Numbered from the stretch's first letter, positions 36,397-45,916 are shown. The stretch: 64,000 nt of DNA from Streptomyces cellostaticus (GCF_001513965.1 NZ_KQ948019.1:62001-126000), one strand, 5' to 3'. The notes: a model not told the origin generated them from the letters alone. Made by a program: numbers and translations.

Positions 36397-37193
36397 CGCC
36401 TGGGTCCTCCTCCTTCATGGACTTCCTGTCGGAGCACCAGCCCGAGATGCTGCCCGGCAACCGGCAGCTGCCGCCCACTCAGGGCGTGATCGAGGCGCCG
36501 CACGGGACGACGATCGTCGCTGTCACCTTCCCCGGAGGGGTCGTGCTCGCCGGTGACCGTCGCGCGACCATGGGCAATATCATCGCCCAGCGGGACATCG
36601 AGAAGGTGTTCCCGGCGGACGAGTACTCGGCCGTCGGTATCGCCGGTACCGCCGGTCTGGCCGTCGAGATGGTCAAGCTCTTCCAGCTGGAGCTGGAGCA
36701 CTTCGAGAAGGTCGAGGGTGCTCAGCTGTCGCTGGAGGGCAAGGCGAACCGGTTGTCGACCATGATCCGTTCCAACCTCGGCATGGCCATGCAGGGGCTG
36801 GCCGTGGTGCCCCTGTTCGCCGGGTTCGACGTGGACCGGGAGAAGGGGCGCATCTTCTCCTACGACGTCACGGGCGGCCGTTCCGAGGAGCACAACTTCG
36901 CGGCGACGGGTTCCGGCTCGATCTTCGCTCGCGGTGCCATGAAGAAGCTGTTCCGTGACGATCTGAGCGAGGAACAGGCCGCGACCCTGGTGGTCCAGGC
37001 CCTGTATGACGCGGCAGACGACGACTCGGCGACCGGTGGTCCCGATGTCGCCCGCCGGATCTACCCGATCATCACCGTGATCACCGAGGACGGTTTCCGC
37101 CGGCTCACCGAGGACGAGGCCTCCGGGCTGTCCCGGGCGGTGCTGCAGCGGCGTCTGGAGGAGCCCGACGGCCCCAAGGCCGCCCTGCTCTGA
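36348..37193 (+). CDS. prcB: 20S proteasome beta subunit
   Basis: Catalytic subunit of the 20S core, 281 residues. An N-terminal propeptide of 53 residues is removed autocatalytically before T54 in [19 protein letters not shown]54 is the nucleophile. The catalytic lysine and aspartate neighbours follow the family ([15 protein letters not shown]). GTG 36348 was chosen because GGAAGGAAAC lies just upstream and it gives the length known for Streptomyces PrcB; longer readings extend into the nuclease gene. It overlaps that gene by 49 bases and is 60 bases before prcA. Confidence 0.96.
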   Translation: MEANTRGTGRLPAAFLTPGSSSFMDFLSEHQPEMLPGNRQLPPTQGVIEAPHGTTIVAVTFPGGVVLAGDRRATMGNIIAQRDIEKVFPADEYSAVGIAGTAGLAVEMVKLFQLELEHFEKVEGAQLSLEGKANRLSTMIRSNLGMAMQGLAVVPLFAGFDVDREKGRIFSYDVTGGRSEEHNFAATGSGSIFARGAMKKLFRDDLSEEQAATLVVQALYDAADDDSATGGPDVARRIYPIITVITEDGFRRLTEDEASGLSRAVLQRRLEEPDGPKAALL

Positions 37194-37253
37194 GCGCGGG
37201 CCGTTTCTTGTGAAGGTGATCCAGTGACCATGACAGAAAGGGACGGATAACCG

Positions 37254-37997
37254 GTGTCGACGCCGTTCTATGTCTCACCTCAGCAGGCCATGGCCGACCG
37301 GGCGGAGTACGCCCGCAAGGGCATCGCCCGGGGCCGCAGCCTGGTTGTGCTGCAGTATGCCGACGGCATCGTGTTCGTCGGCGAGAACCCGTCCCGTGCG
37401 CTGCACAAGTTCAGCGAGATCTATGACCGGATCGGCTTCGCGGCCGCCGGCAAGTACAACGAGTACGAGAATCTGCGGATCGGTGGCGTCCGCTACGCCG
37501 ATCTGCGGGGCTACACCTACGACCGGGACGATGTGACCGCCCGCGGTCTCGCCAACGTCTACGCCCAGACCCTGGGCACGATCTTCTCCAGCGCCGCCGA
37601 GAAGCCGTACGAGGTGGAACTGGTCGTCGCCGAGGTGGGGGAGACCCCCGAGGGTGACCAGATCTACCGGCTGCCGCATGACGGATCCATCGTGGACGAG
37701 CACGGCTCGGTCGCGGTGGGCGGAAATGCCGAGCAGATCAGCAGCTTCCTGGATCAGCGTCACCAGGACGGCATGAGTCTCGCCGAGGCGCTGAAGCTGG
37801 CCGTACAGGCCCTGTCCCGTGACACCAACGGCAGCGAGCGGGAGATCCCCGCCGAGCGCCTGGAGGTCGCGGTGCTGGACCGTACGCGTCCGCAGAAGCG
37901 CAAGTTCAAGCGCGTCGTCGGCCGTCAGCTCTCCCGTCTCCTGGAGGCGGACGGTGCGGCCACCGAGGCGGAGAGCTCGGAGGACTCGGAGGAGTAG
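37254..37997 (+). CDS. prcA: 20S proteasome alpha subunit
   Basis: Forms the outer heptameric rings that gate the core and bind ARC; 247 residues. The N-terminal [28 protein letters not shown] is the alpha-type gate and helix H0; the rest is the Ntn-hydrolase fold without an active-site threonine. The last 20 residues are acidic and flexible ([12 protein letters not shown]). Start GTG 37254; a weak AAAGGGACGG lies upstream, suggesting coupling to prcB. It ends the core operon at a hairpin shared with the convergent LacI gene. Confidence 0.95.
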   Translation: MSTPFYVSPQQAMADRAEYARKGIARGRSLVVLQYADGIVFVGENPSRALHKFSEIYDRIGFAAAGKYNEYENLRIGGVRYADLRGYTYDRDDVTARGLANVYAQTLGTIFSSAAEKPYEVELVVAEVGETPEGDQIYRLPHDGSIVDEHGSVAVGGNAEQISSFLDQRHQDGMSLAEALKLAVQALSRDTNGSEREIPAERLEVAVLDRTRPQKRKFKRVVGRQLSRLLEADGAATEAESSEDSEE

Positions 37998-38023
37998 ACC
38001 GGCCTCCATCCTGCTCTGCTGTG

Positions 38024-38047
38024 CCCCGACCGGTTCTCCGGCCGGGG
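38024..38047. terminator. Hairpin between prcA and the LacI-family gene
   Basis: CCCCGACCGG (38024-38033) pairs with CCGGCCGGGG (38038-38047) with one mismatch and a 4-base loop. Confidence 0.6.
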
Positions 38048-38057
38048 CGCAGCGCGT

Positions 38058-39074
38058 TCAGGGGGTGCGAGGTGGTGCGGTGGAGCCCCGGACGACGAGT
38101 TCCACGGGGATGTCGCCCGCCTCGGGCTCCCGGCCTTCGAGGACCGCCAGCAGGGCTTCCATGCCGCGTTCCCCGAACAGTTCGGCGTCCAGTCGTACCG
38201 TCGTGAGTTCGGGGTCGAGGGCTGTGGCCAGGGCCAGGTCGTCCAGGCCGGTCACGGAGACGTCGTCCGGGACGCGCAGGCCGAGGCGGCGCAGGGCCTT
38301 GTAGGCGCCGGCGGCCAGTTTGTCGTCGTCGCAGACGATCGCCGTCGGGCGGGGGCCGGTCGCGGTGAGCGCGGCTTCGGTGGCTGCCAGGGCTCCCTCG
38401 ATGGAGATCGGTGCAGGGGCCGTACGGATCTGTGTCCCCGGTACGGCGGCCAGGCGGGCGGCCAGTTCCCGGGCGCGCATCTCGAACGTCCAGGAGGGCA
38501 CGTCGGCCGCGAGGTGCAGGATGTGGCGGTGGCCGAGGCCGAGCAGGTGTTCGGTGACTTGTCGGACGCCGTCGGCGATGTCCAGGTTCACTGTGGCCGC
38601 GCCGAGGCTGCCCTCCGGGTCGCTGTCGAGCATGACCAGCGGGAGTTGGTCGCCGCGGATGGCGGTGAGTGCGTCGGCAGCCATGGAGGAGGCGATGACG
38701 CCGTCCAGGGCGGCCTGGGCGGAGGCGAAGGGGTCGCGGGCCGGGCCGATGCCTTCGGGGGAGGGGTAGAGCACGACTCCGAAGCCGTGCCGGGCTGCGA
38801 CGCGTGCCGCGCCGGTGTAGACGCCGGCGAAGAACTCGGTGGTCAGGGCCGGTACGACGAGCAGGACGGTGCGGGTGCGGCCGAGGCGTAGGTTGCGGGC
38901 GGCGAGGTTGGGCCGGTAGCCGAGCTCGCGTGCGGCTTCCCGGACCCGCTCGGCGGTGGTCTCCGAGACCCGGCCGCGCCATTTGTCGCCCAGCACGAGG
39001 GAGACGGCGGCCTGGGAGACTCCGGCCGCCTGGGCGACGTCACGGCTGGTCGGGCGCGTGCTGCTGCGTGCCAC
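38058..39074 (-). CDS. LacI-family transcriptional regulator
   Basis: Regulator of 338 residues. The N-terminal helix-turn-helix and hinge helix read TSRDVAQAAGVSQAAVSLVLGDKWRGRVSETTAERVREAARELGYRPNLAARNLRLGR. The periplasmic-binding-protein-like effector domain fills the rest, ending with LAVLEG and VELVVRGSTAPP. GTG 39074 follows AAGGAG by 10 bases. It is divergent from an MFS exporter with a palindrome between, so it probably controls that gene and itself. Both genes interrupt the prcA to pafA interval; from memory the S. coelicolor locus has the same insertion. Confidence 0.88.
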   Translation of the reverse strand: MARSSTRPTSRDVAQAAGVSQAAVSLVLGDKWRGRVSETTAERVREAARELGYRPNLAARNLRLGRTRTVLLVVPALTTEFFAGVYTGAARVAARHGFGVVLYPSPEGIGPARDPFASAQAALDGVIASSMAADALTAIRGDQLPLVMLDSDPEGSLGAATVNLDIADGVRQVTEHLLGLGHRHILHLAADVPSWTFEMRARELAARLAAVPGTQIRTAPAPISIEGALAATEAALTATGPRPTAIVCDDDKLAAGAYKALRRLGLRVPDDVSVTGLDDLALATALDPELTTVRLDAELFGERGMEALLAVLEGREPEAGDIPVELVVRGSTAPPRTP

Positions 39075-39118
39075 CGTGGGCCTGCTCCTTCGTCTGGACG
39101 TGTGAACAGCGCACATGG

Positions 39119-39145
39119 TACGTATGACGGGGGACGTTATACGTA
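39119..39145. promoter_or_regulatory. TACGTA-based palindrome between LacI gene and MFS gene
   Basis: Two TACGTA boxes (39119-39124 and 39140-39145) flank a 15-base centre with GAC/GTT symmetry. The right half lies 11 bases before the MFS ribosome binding site, which would suit repression by the divergent LacI-type protein. Confidence 0.5.
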
Positions 39146-39162
39146 ACACTTGGAGGCAGGAC

Positions 39163-40422
39163 ATGGCCGCGGGATACCTGGAGATCCTCAGGGCGAGGCA
39201 CGCGGCCCGCCTGCTGACCGGCACTCTGGTGGGCCGGCTGCCCAATGCGACCGCCGCGATCGCCCTGGTGCTGTTCGTCCGCGCCGAGGGTGGCACCTAC
39301 AGCCTGGCGGGCGCGCTCGCGGCCGTGTACGGCGTCGCCAACGCCGTGGGCCAGCCCGTCCTCGGCCGGCTGGTGGATCTGTACGGGCAGCCGCGCGTGC
39401 AGCTGCCCGCGGCCGTCCTCTCCGCCCTCGCCATGACGGCCTTCGCCTTCTCGGGCACCGACCCGCTGCCGCTCGCGTATGCCGCCGTGGCGGCCGCCGG
39501 CCTGTTCACCCCGCCTCTGGAGGGCGGCCTGCGCGCCCTGTGGCCCTCCGTGCTGCGCCGCGAGGAGCAGGTGCACACGGCGTACGCCATGGACGCGGTC
39601 GCGCAGGAGATCATGTTCACCGTCGGACCGCTGCTGGTGACCCTGTGCGTGTCGCTGTGGTCGGAGCGGGCGGCCCTGCTGGTCCTGAACGCCGTCGGTG
39701 TCCTCGGGGCCCTCTCCGTGGTCCTCTCGCCGCCCTCGCGCGCGTGGCGTTCGGCGCCGCGTGAGGCGCACTGGCTGGGTGCCCTGCGCTCGCCCGGCCT
39801 GCTGGTGCTGCTCGGCGCCTTCCTGTTCATCGGCATCGCGCTCGGCTCCATCACGGTGGCCTCGGTGTCGTACGCCGACGCCCATGGCGGTGACGCGGTC
39901 TACGGCTGGCTGATGGCCGCGCTCGGTCTCGGTGCCCTGGCGGGCGGCACGGTGTACGGCGCGCGGCAGTGGAGCGGCACCCCGGAGCGGCGACTGCGTG
40001 TCCTGGTGGCGCTTCTGGCGGTGTGTTACCTGCCGTTGATGCTGATGCCGGGCGCGGTGGCCATGGTGCTGCTGACAGCGGTCTCCGGGGTCTTCCTCGC
40101 TCCGTGTATCGCCTGCGCGTTCATCATCGTCGACCGGCACGCGCCGAGCGGAACCGTCACCGAGGCGTTCTCCTGGCTTGTGACGACGTTCACGGTGGGC
40201 GCCTCGGTCGGAACGGGCCTGGCGGGCCCGGTCGTCCAGGGTGGTGGCGCCCTGTGGGGTTTCGCGCTGCCGGGTGCGGCGGGGGCCGTGTCCCTGCTGG
40301 TCCTGCTCGGCACCGGACGGGTCCTCGCAGCTCCCGCGTGGGGCGGGGTCGTTGCGGCTTCATCGGAAAATGATCCAAATCGTGCTGTCGAACCCCGTTT
40401 CAGCTCAGGGGATCGGGCGTAA
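39163..40422 (+). CDS. MFS transporter
   Basis: Integral membrane protein of 419 residues with about 12 predicted helices, major facilitator superfamily. The first cytoplasmic loop carries the family motif variant GQPVLGRLVDLYGQPR. Substrate unknown; resemblance is to drug/metabolite exporters rather than sugar uptake. GGAGG lies 6 bases before ATG 39163. Its stop TAA (40420-40422) is part of the presumed -10 box of pafA, so the two genes are packed as closely as possible. Confidence 0.85.
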   Translation: MAAGYLEILRARHAARLLTGTLVGRLPNATAAIALVLFVRAEGGTYSLAGALAAVYGVANAVGQPVLGRLVDLYGQPRVQLPAAVLSALAMTAFAFSGTDPLPLAYAAVAAAGLFTPPLEGGLRALWPSVLRREEQVHTAYAMDAVAQEIMFTVGPLLVTLCVSLWSERAALLVLNAVGVLGALSVVLSPPSRAWRSAPREAHWLGALRSPGLLVLLGAFLFIGIALGSITVASVSYADAHGGDAVYGWLMAALGLGALAGGTVYGARQWSGTPERRLRVLVALLAVCYLPLMLMPGAVAMVLLTAVSGVFLAPCIACAFIIVDRHAPSGTVTEAFSWLVTTFTVGASVGTGLAGPVVQGGGALWGFALPGAAGAVSLLVLLGTGRVLAAPAWGGVVAASSENDPNRAVEPRFSSGDRA

Positions 40423-40425
40423 TGT
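40420..40425 (+). promoter_or_regulatory. Candidate -10 box, leaderless pafA transcript
   Basis: TAATGT, overlapping the stop codon of the MFS gene, is followed after exactly 6 bases by the pafA ATG. No ribosome binding site is present. Confidence 0.5.
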
Positions 40426-40431
40426 TCAGTC

Positions 40432-41793
40432 ATGGACCGCCGCATTTTCGGGCTGGAGAACGAGTACGGCGTCACGTGCACGTTCAGGGGACAGCGCCGC
40501 CTGTCGCCTGACGAGGTGGCGCGGTACCTCTTCCGCCGTGTCGTGTCATGGGGCCGCAGCAGTAATGTCTTTCTGCGCAACGGCGCCCGGCTCTATCTCG
40601 ACGTGGGGTCACATCCGGAATACGCGACACCCGAATGTGACAACGTGACCGAGCTGGTCACCCACGACAAGGCCGGCGAGCGCATTCTCGAAGGACTCCT
40701 GGTGGACGCGGAACGACGCCTGCACGAGGAGGGAATCGCAGGCGACGTCTACCTCTTCAAGAACAACACCGACTCGGCGGGCAACTCCTACGGCTGCCAC
40801 GAGAACTATCTGGTGGCCCGGCACGGGGAGTTCTCCCGGCTCGCGGACATCCTCATCCCCTTCCTGGTGACCAGGCAGCTGCTGTGCGGCGCGGGCAAGG
40901 TCCTGCAGACCCCGCGCGGCGCCGTCTACTGCGTCAGCCAGCGCGCGGAGCACATCTGGGAGGGCGTCTCCTCGGCGACGACCCGCTCCCGGCCCATCAT
41001 CAACACCCGCGACGAACCGCACGCGGACGCCGAGCGTTACCGCCGGCTGCATGTCATCGTGGGCGACTCGAACATGTCCGAGACGACCATGCTGCTCAAG
41101 GTCGGTGCCACCGATCTGGTGCTGCGCATGATCGAGGCGGGCACCGTGATGCGTGACCTCACCCTGGAGAACCCGATCCGGGCGATCCGCGAGGTCAGCC
41201 ATGACATCACCGGCCGGCGCAAGGTGCGTCTGGCCAGCGGCCGGGAGGCCTCCGCGCTGGAGGTGCAGCGCGAGTACTTCGACAAGGCCGTCGACTTCTG
41301 CGACCGCCGTGGCATCCGCACCGGCACGGTCGCGCAGGTCCTGGAGCTGTGGGGCCGTACGCTGGAGGCGATCGAGACCGAGGAACTCGACCGGATCGGC
41401 ACCGAGATCGACTGGGTCATGAAGTACAAGCTCATCGAGCGGTACCGGGCCAAGCACAACATGACCATGTCCCATCCGCGGGTCGCTCAGATAGACCTCG
41501 CCTACCACGACATCCACCGTCGGCGTGGGCTGTACTACCTGCTGGAGAAGCGGGGCCAAGCCGCCCGGATCTGCAACGACTTGAAGATCTTCGAGGGCAA
41601 GTCGGTTCCCCCGCAGACCACTCGGGCGCGGCTGCGCGGCGACTTCATCCGCCGGGCACAGGAACAGCGCCGGGACTTCACGGTCGACTGGGTGCACCTC
41701 AAGCTCAATGACCAGGCACAGCGCACCGTGTTGTGCAAGGACCCGTTCCGTTCGGTGGACGATCGCGTGGAGAAGCTCATCGCCGGAATGTGA
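40432..41793 (+). CDS. pafA: Pup ligase
   Basis: ATP-dependent ligase that forms an isopeptide bond between the C-terminal glutamate of Pup and a target lysine; 453 residues, carboxylate-amine ligase fold. Diagnostic features are [17 protein letters not shown] (nucleotide strand), catalytic D57 in [16 protein letters not shown] and [13 protein letters not shown] shared with Dop. The shorter loop after the first strand distinguishes it from Dop. Probably leaderless. A perfect hairpin terminator follows, so the downstream FKBP genes likely have their own promoter. Confidence 0.96.
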   Translation: MDRRIFGLENEYGVTCTFRGQRRLSPDEVARYLFRRVVSWGRSSNVFLRNGARLYLDVGSHPEYATPECDNVTELVTHDKAGERILEGLLVDAERRLHEEGIAGDVYLFKNNTDSAGNSYGCHENYLVARHGEFSRLADILIPFLVTRQLLCGAGKVLQTPRGAVYCVSQRAEHIWEGVSSATTRSRPIINTRDEPHADAERYRRLHVIVGDSNMSETTMLLKVGATDLVLRMIEAGTVMRDLTLENPIRAIREVSHDITGRRKVRLASGREASALEVQREYFDKAVDFCDRRGIRTGTVAQVLELWGRTLEAIETEELDRIGTEIDWVMKYKLIERYRAKHNMTMSHPRVAQIDLAYHDIHRRRGLYYLLEKRGQAARICNDLKIFEGKSVPPQTTRARLRGDFIRRAQEQRRDFTVDWVHLKLNDQAQRTVLCKDPFRSVDDRVEKLIAGM

Positions 41794-41844
41794 CGAAGGC
41801 ATGTGAGTCAAGCGTTTCCGCATCGAAATGCCGGAACGCCACAC

Positions 41845-41873
41845 GGGCGCCGTACGTTTCCGGTACGGCGCCC
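41845..41873 (+). terminator. Terminator after pafA
   Basis: GGGCGCCGTAC (41845-41855) pairs perfectly with GTACGGCGCCC (41863-41873), loop of 7 bases, followed by TTCT. Confidence 0.8.
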
Positions 41874-41936
41874 TTCTCGCGTCGTAGAGTTGCGCGCACG
41901 CCAATCCGCAAGATCGACCGATTACGAGGCATCTCC

Positions 41937-42941
41937 GTGCGCCGACGCTCGCTTCTCCTCGCCGCCGTTCCCGCAGGACTGGTCACGCTCGCCGGGTGCG
42001 GCGACGGCAAGTCCGACTCCAGCAAGGCCAGCAAGTCCACGTCGGCCTCGGCGTCGGCCGCGCCCCCGCCCAAGATCGTGGACAGTCCGCTGCCGGCGAT
42101 CACGGCGGGCACGAAGTTCGGCGAGAAGCCGACGGTCGCCAAGGGGCCGGGAGACCCGTCGAAGAACCTTGCGGTCAAGACGGCCATCCCGGGCAGCGGG
42201 CGCACGATCGCGGAGAACGACTTCATCCAGGCCAACTATCTGGGCCAGATCTGGAGCTCTGCCAAGGTCTTCGACAACTCCTACGACCGCCACCGTCCGC
42301 TGGTCATGCAGCTCGCCCAGGGCAGCATCATCGACGGCTGGCGGTACGCGCTCGCGGGCAAGAAGACCGGCAGCCGCGTGGAGATCGCCGTCCCGCCCAC
42401 CTGGGGCTACGGCAAGGCGGGCAACCCGCAGGCGGGGATCAAGGGCACCGACACCCTCGTCTTCGTCATCGACCTGATCGAGTCCTTCAACTCCAAGAGC
42501 TCGTCCAAGGGCACGCCGGTCGCGCAGAGCGACGCAGCCCTGCCGAAGGTCGGCACCAACACCGACGGCAGCGAGCCCAAGATCACCATCCCGAAGTCCG
42601 ACCCGCCGAAGAAGCTGGTGTCGAACTACGTCCTGGAGGGCGACGGCGCCGAGCTCAAGGCGGAGCAGACGATCCTGTGCCAGTTCAAGGGTGTGGTCTG
42701 GGACAGTGGCAAGACGTTTCAGCAGACGTATGACTCCGGGCGGCTCAGCCAGTTCTCGCTGGAGCAGATGCAGCAGGTCGTCAAGGGCCTGTCCCAGGGG
42801 CTGACCGGCAAGAAGGTGGGCAGCAGGGTCCTCGTCGTCGTACCGCCGGACCTGGGCTACGGCGACAACCCGCCGAGCGGGGGCGCCGTCAAGAAGGGTT
42901 CCACGCTGGTGTTCTCGGTGGATGTCCTTGCCGCGATGTAG
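41937..42941 (+). CDS. FKBP-type peptidyl-prolyl isomerase lipoprotein, two FKBP domains
   Basis: Extracytoplasmic folding catalyst of 334 residues. The N-terminus RRRSLLLAAVPAGLVTLAGC is a lipoprotein signal with a twin-arginine-like stretch and lipobox LAGC near 16-19. Two FKBP modules follow (about 80-185 and 235-334), with typical SIIDGWRYALAGKKTGSRVEIAVPPTWGYG and GLSQGLTGKKVGSRVLVVVPPDLGYGD. A Ser/Ala linker precedes the first module. GTG 41937 follows GAGGC by about 8 bases. It lies between pafA and the small cytosolic FKBP. Confidence 0.88.
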   Translation: MRRRSLLLAAVPAGLVTLAGCGDGKSDSSKASKSTSASASAAPPPKIVDSPLPAITAGTKFGEKPTVAKGPGDPSKNLAVKTAIPGSGRTIAENDFIQANYLGQIWSSAKVFDNSYDRHRPLVMQLAQGSIIDGWRYALAGKKTGSRVEIAVPPTWGYGKAGNPQAGIKGTDTLVFVIDLIESFNSKSSSKGTPVAQSDAALPKVGTNTDGSEPKITIPKSDPPKKLVSNYVLEGDGAELKAEQTILCQFKGVVWDSGKTFQQTYDSGRLSQFSLEQMQQVVKGLSQGLTGKKVGSRVLVVVPPDLGYGDNPPSGGAVKKGSTLVFSVDVLAAM

Positions 42942-43033
42942 CAGGTGCTGCCGTCGCGATCCGGCAGGCGGCAGGCCTGCGAGGATGACAGACTGTCCGT
43001 GTTTCGTGTCGTACACAAGCAGGAGCTTTTGAC

Positions 43034-43405
43034 GTGAACATCGACAAGCCCGAGATCGACTTCCCGGGCGGCCAGCCGCCGGCGGACCTTGAGATCAAGG
43101 ACATCTGGGAGGGCGACGGCGAGGTGGCGCAGGCGGGCCAGACCGTCACCGTCCACTACGTCGGCGTGGCCTTCAGCACGGGCGAGGAGTTCGACGCCAG
43201 CTGGAACCGCGGTACCCCGTTCCGCTTCCCGCTGGGTGGGGGCCGTGTCATCAAGGGCTGGGACCTCGGTGTGCAGGGCATGAAGGTCGGCGGCCGCCGC
43301 CAGCTGACCATCCCGGCCCACCTCGCCTACGGCAACCAGAGCCCGACCCCGGCGATCAAGCGCGGCGAGACCCTGATCTTCGTCGTGGACCTGGTCGCGG
43401 TCTGA
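43034..43405 (+). CDS. FKBP-type peptidyl-prolyl cis-trans isomerase, cytosolic
   Basis: Single-domain FKBP of 123 residues with no signal peptide. The active-site pattern is clear: HYVGVAFSTGEEFDASW, FRFPLGGGRVIKGWDLGVQGMKVGGRRQLTIPAHLAYGNQSP and TLIFVVDLV. It accelerates proline isomerisation in folding. GTG 43034 follows AGGAG by about 8 bases. It lies 92 bases after the lipoprotein FKBP and before a terminator, so the two FKBPs may be one unit. Confidence 0.92.
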   Translation: MNIDKPEIDFPGGQPPADLEIKDIWEGDGEVAQAGQTVTVHYVGVAFSTGEEFDASWNRGTPFRFPLGGGRVIKGWDLGVQGMKVGGRRQLTIPAHLAYGNQSPTPAIKRGETLIFVVDLVAV

Positions 43406-43451
43406 TCGTCGTACGGCCTGCTGACGGGATCCGACCGGACCCGATCACCTG

Positions 43452-43479
43452 GGGCCCATGCCTGTCCGGGCATGGGCCC
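43452..43479 (+). terminator. Terminator between the FKBP gene and pafB
   Basis: GGGCCCATGCC (43452-43462) pairs perfectly with GGCATGGGCCC (43469-43479); loop of 6 bases. Confidence 0.75.
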
Positions 43480-43552
43480 TCGGCTTTGCCACGCCACTGC
43501 GGGGCGGTACGGTCATCGTCCGGAAGCACCATGAGGAAGGTGAAGGGCGTCG

Positions 43553-44506
43553 ATGGCCATTGCCAAGGCCGAGCGGCTGATGAACCTCGCGCTGTGTCTG
43601 CTCGGGACGCGGCGGCCGCTCAGCAAGCGCGAGCTGCGCGAGTCCATCGAGGCCTACCTGGAGGCCGGCTCGGACGACTCCTTCAACCGGATGTTCGAGC
43701 GGGACAAGGACGACCTGCGCGAGCTGGGTCTGGTCATCGCGACGGTGGAGAACCTCGACGGCGAGGTCGGCTATCTCGCCCGCCGCGACAGCAACCGCCT
43801 GCCTCCCATCACCCTGGACGCCGAGGAGGCCGCCGCCCTGGGCCTGGCCGCCAAGGTCTGGCAGCAGGCCCGGCTGGCCGGCGCGGCCAGCGGCGCCCTG
43901 CAGAAGCTGCGTGCGGCCGGACTGCCCGAGGACGTCGACCCGTACGAGGCGCACGGCGCCCTCGAACCCCGCATCCCTGTGCACGAGGCAGCCTTCGAGC
44001 CGCTGATGCTGGCCTGCCGCGACCGCCGGCCCGTCGTCTTCGACTACCGCAAGGCCTCCGCCGCCCACCCCGAGACCCGGCATGTCGAGCCGTGGGCCCT
44101 CGAGTGCTGGCGCGGGCACTGGTACCTGGCCGGCTGGGACCGTGACCGGGGCGCCGAGCGCGTCTTCCGGCTCTCCCGGATCACCGGAAGGGTCCGCTCG
44201 CGCGGTACGGGCTTCACCGTTTCCGTGCCCGACGTCGTCACCGTGCGCGAGACCGTGGCCGGCTGGGCGGGCGAGATCGCCGACCGTTCGGCGCTGATCC
44301 GGCTGCGTGCCGGTGCCGGTTACCCCCTTCGGGCGAAGGCCACCGAGGTCCGGGAACTCGGCGATGGCTGGGACGAGTTGGAAATTCCGTACGGGCACGG
44401 TCTGGACGCCTGGCTGGTGGAGTTCGGGCCGGACGTGGTGGTCCTGGAGCCGGCCGAGCTGCGGGCCGACGTGGTGGACCGGCTGCGTGCCGTGGCCAAG
44501 GGCTGA
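43553..44506 (+). CDS. pafB: WYL-domain transcriptional regulator PafB
   Basis: Helix-turn-helix plus WYL regulator of 317 residues. The N-terminal winged helix reads KAERLMNLALCLLGTRRPLSKRELRESIEAY; the WYL domain follows with PVVFDYRKAS and WYLAGWDRDRGAERVFRLSRI, then the WCX extension. In mycobacteria PafB and PafC act together to activate a RecA/LexA-independent DNA-damage response and are encoded downstream of pafA; here the FKBP genes lie between. AAGGG lies 5-6 bases before ATG 43553. Twenty bases separate it from pafC. Confidence 0.9.
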   Translation: MAIAKAERLMNLALCLLGTRRPLSKRELRESIEAYLEAGSDDSFNRMFERDKDDLRELGLVIATVENLDGEVGYLARRDSNRLPPITLDAEEAAALGLAAKVWQQARLAGAASGALQKLRAAGLPEDVDPYEAHGALEPRIPVHEAAFEPLMLACRDRRPVVFDYRKASAAHPETRHVEPWALECWRGHWYLAGWDRDRGAERVFRLSRITGRVRSRGTGFTVSVPDVVTVRETVAGWAGEIADRSALIRLRAGAGYPLRAKATEVRELGDGWDELEIPYGHGLDAWLVEFGPDVVVLEPAELRADVVDRLRAVAKG

Positions 44507-44525
44507 GGGGGAGCGGAGCAGGACT

Positions 44526-45545
44526 ATGGCAGGCAAACCGGTCAGGCCCGTGAACGCCATCGACCAGACCCGGCGGATGCTCTCCCTGGTGACCTACCTC
44601 AGGGAGCGCCCCGGCGCCCGGATCGCCGATGTCGCGCGCGCCTTCGGCATCACCGAGGACGAGCTGGTCTCCGACCTCGATCTGCTGCCCATGTGCGGCA
44701 CCAGCTTCCGCGGCGGCGATCTGCTGGACATCGACACCGACGGCGAGCGCATCTGGTGGCACAACGCGGCCGCGCTCGGTGAGGAGGCGGCCGAGCCGCT
44801 GCGGCTCGCGGCCGACGAGGCCACCGCCCTGCTGGTGGCCGCCCGCGCGGTCTCGACGCTGCCGGGCCTGAGGGAGGGCGACCGGCAGGCGCTGCTGCGG
44901 GCGACCGCCAAGGTGGAGACCGCGGCCGGAGAGGCGGCGGGCGCCAGCTCCCGGCTCTCGGTGACCTTCGAGTCCGAGGGCGGTGTCTTCGCCGACGTCG
45001 ACCGGGCGATCGCCGAGCGCCGCCGGCTGTGGATCCGCTACTACTCGCCGGCGCGTGACGAGGTCACCGAGCGCGAGATCGACCCCATCCGCCTGGTCAG
45101 CGTCGGGCACACCTACGTCGAGGCCTGGTGCCGCCGCTCGGAGGCGCGTCGCACCTTCCGGCTCGACCGGGTCGCCGAGATCAGGATCCTGGACGAGCCG
45201 TCCGCGCCGCCGGAGATCGAGCTGCGGGACCTGTCCGAGGCCCTGGTGCAGCCGGCCGCCGAGGACCCGGAGGTCGTGATCGAGGTCGGCCCGGGCGGCC
45301 GCTGGGTGGCCGAGTACTACCCGCACGACAGCGCCGATGAGCTTCCCGACGGCGGGCTGCGTATCACTCTGCGCACCCCCGATCCGGCCTCCCTCAGGCG
45401 GCTGGCGCTGCGGCTCGGCCGCGACGGCCGGATCGTCTCGCCGCCCGAGCTGGCCGACAGCGCCCGGCGGGCGGCCGGCGAGGCACTGGCGGCGTACGAC
45501 ACAGCGGCGGGCGCGGTGCGCCGTGGGGACGACGGGCAGGAGTGA
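44526..45545 (+). CDS. pafC: WYL-domain transcriptional regulator PafC
   Basis: Partner of PafB, 339 residues. The N-terminal winged helix reads RMLSLVTYLRERPGARIADVARAFGITEDELVSDLDLL; the WYL domain contains LWIRYYSPARDEVTEREIDPIRL and YVEAWCRRSEARRTFRLDRV. The C-terminal WCX-like domain ends in a short flexible tail. GGAGCGGAGCAGGAC precedes ATG 44526. Together with pafB it forms a two-gene unit continued by a small zinc-ribbon protein gene. Confidence 0.9.
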   Translation: MAGKPVRPVNAIDQTRRMLSLVTYLRERPGARIADVARAFGITEDELVSDLDLLPMCGTSFRGGDLLDIDTDGERIWWHNAAALGEEAAEPLRLAADEATALLVAARAVSTLPGLREGDRQALLRATAKVETAAGEAAGASSRLSVTFESEGGVFADVDRAIAERRRLWIRYYSPARDEVTEREIDPIRLVSVGHTYVEAWCRRSEARRTFRLDRVAEIRILDEPSAPPEIELRDLSEALVQPAAEDPEVVIEVGPGGRWVAEYYPHDSADELPDGGLRITLRTPDPASLRRLALRLGRDGRIVSPPELADSARRAAGEALAAYDTAAGAVRRGDDGQE

Positions 45546-45602
45546 GCCGCCGGGGCCGTGGCGCCCCGAAGGCGAACGACCAGAGAGCGAGGAGCGAGGG
45601 CT

Positions 45603-45896
45603 GTGAGCGAGTCTCCGGTGTCCGGTGCGAGGGAAATGACGGTGGCGGCCGCCTTCGCTGGGATGAAGAGAGTGGTCCCCGTGGTGTTCAAGGCGGGCTG
45701 CCCGGACTGCCGGGGCCGCTTCGAACTCGCCGCGAGCGCTCTGCGCCTGGCCATCGGCGCCAGCAGCCGGACGACCTTCTACTCCTTCACCTGCCCCGAG
45801 TGCGGCGCCTCCGTCCGCAAGCCAGCCGGGGAGCGCATCGTCGAGCTGCTCACCGGCGGCGGCGTCAGGACCCTGCGGCTGCACTCCACGGTCTAG
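45603..45896 (+). CDS. Small zinc-ribbon-like protein of unknown function
   Basis: Predicted protein of 97 residues, starting at GTG 45603 after GAGCGAGGG; an internal ATG 12 codons on is also possible. Two CxxC pairs, FKAGCPDCRGRFEL and FTCPECGASVRK, about 30 residues apart, fit a four-cysteine zinc ribbon. It follows pafC closely (57 bases), so it is probably co-expressed. No function is known to me. Confidence 0.7.
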   Translation: MSESPVSGAREMTVAAAFAGMKRVVPVVFKAGCPDCRGRFELAASALRLAIGASSRTTFYSFTCPECGASVRKPAGERIVELLTGGGVRTLRLHSTV

Positions 45897-45903
45897 GACG
45901 GTC

Positions 45904-45909
45904 TAGGCT
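45904..45909 (+). promoter_or_regulatory. Candidate -10 box, leaderless small membrane protein gene
   Basis: TAGGCT begins 7 bases after the previous stop codon and ends 7 bases before the ATG at 45917, with no ribosome binding site. Confidence 0.5.
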
Positions 45910-45916
45910 CGACGTC

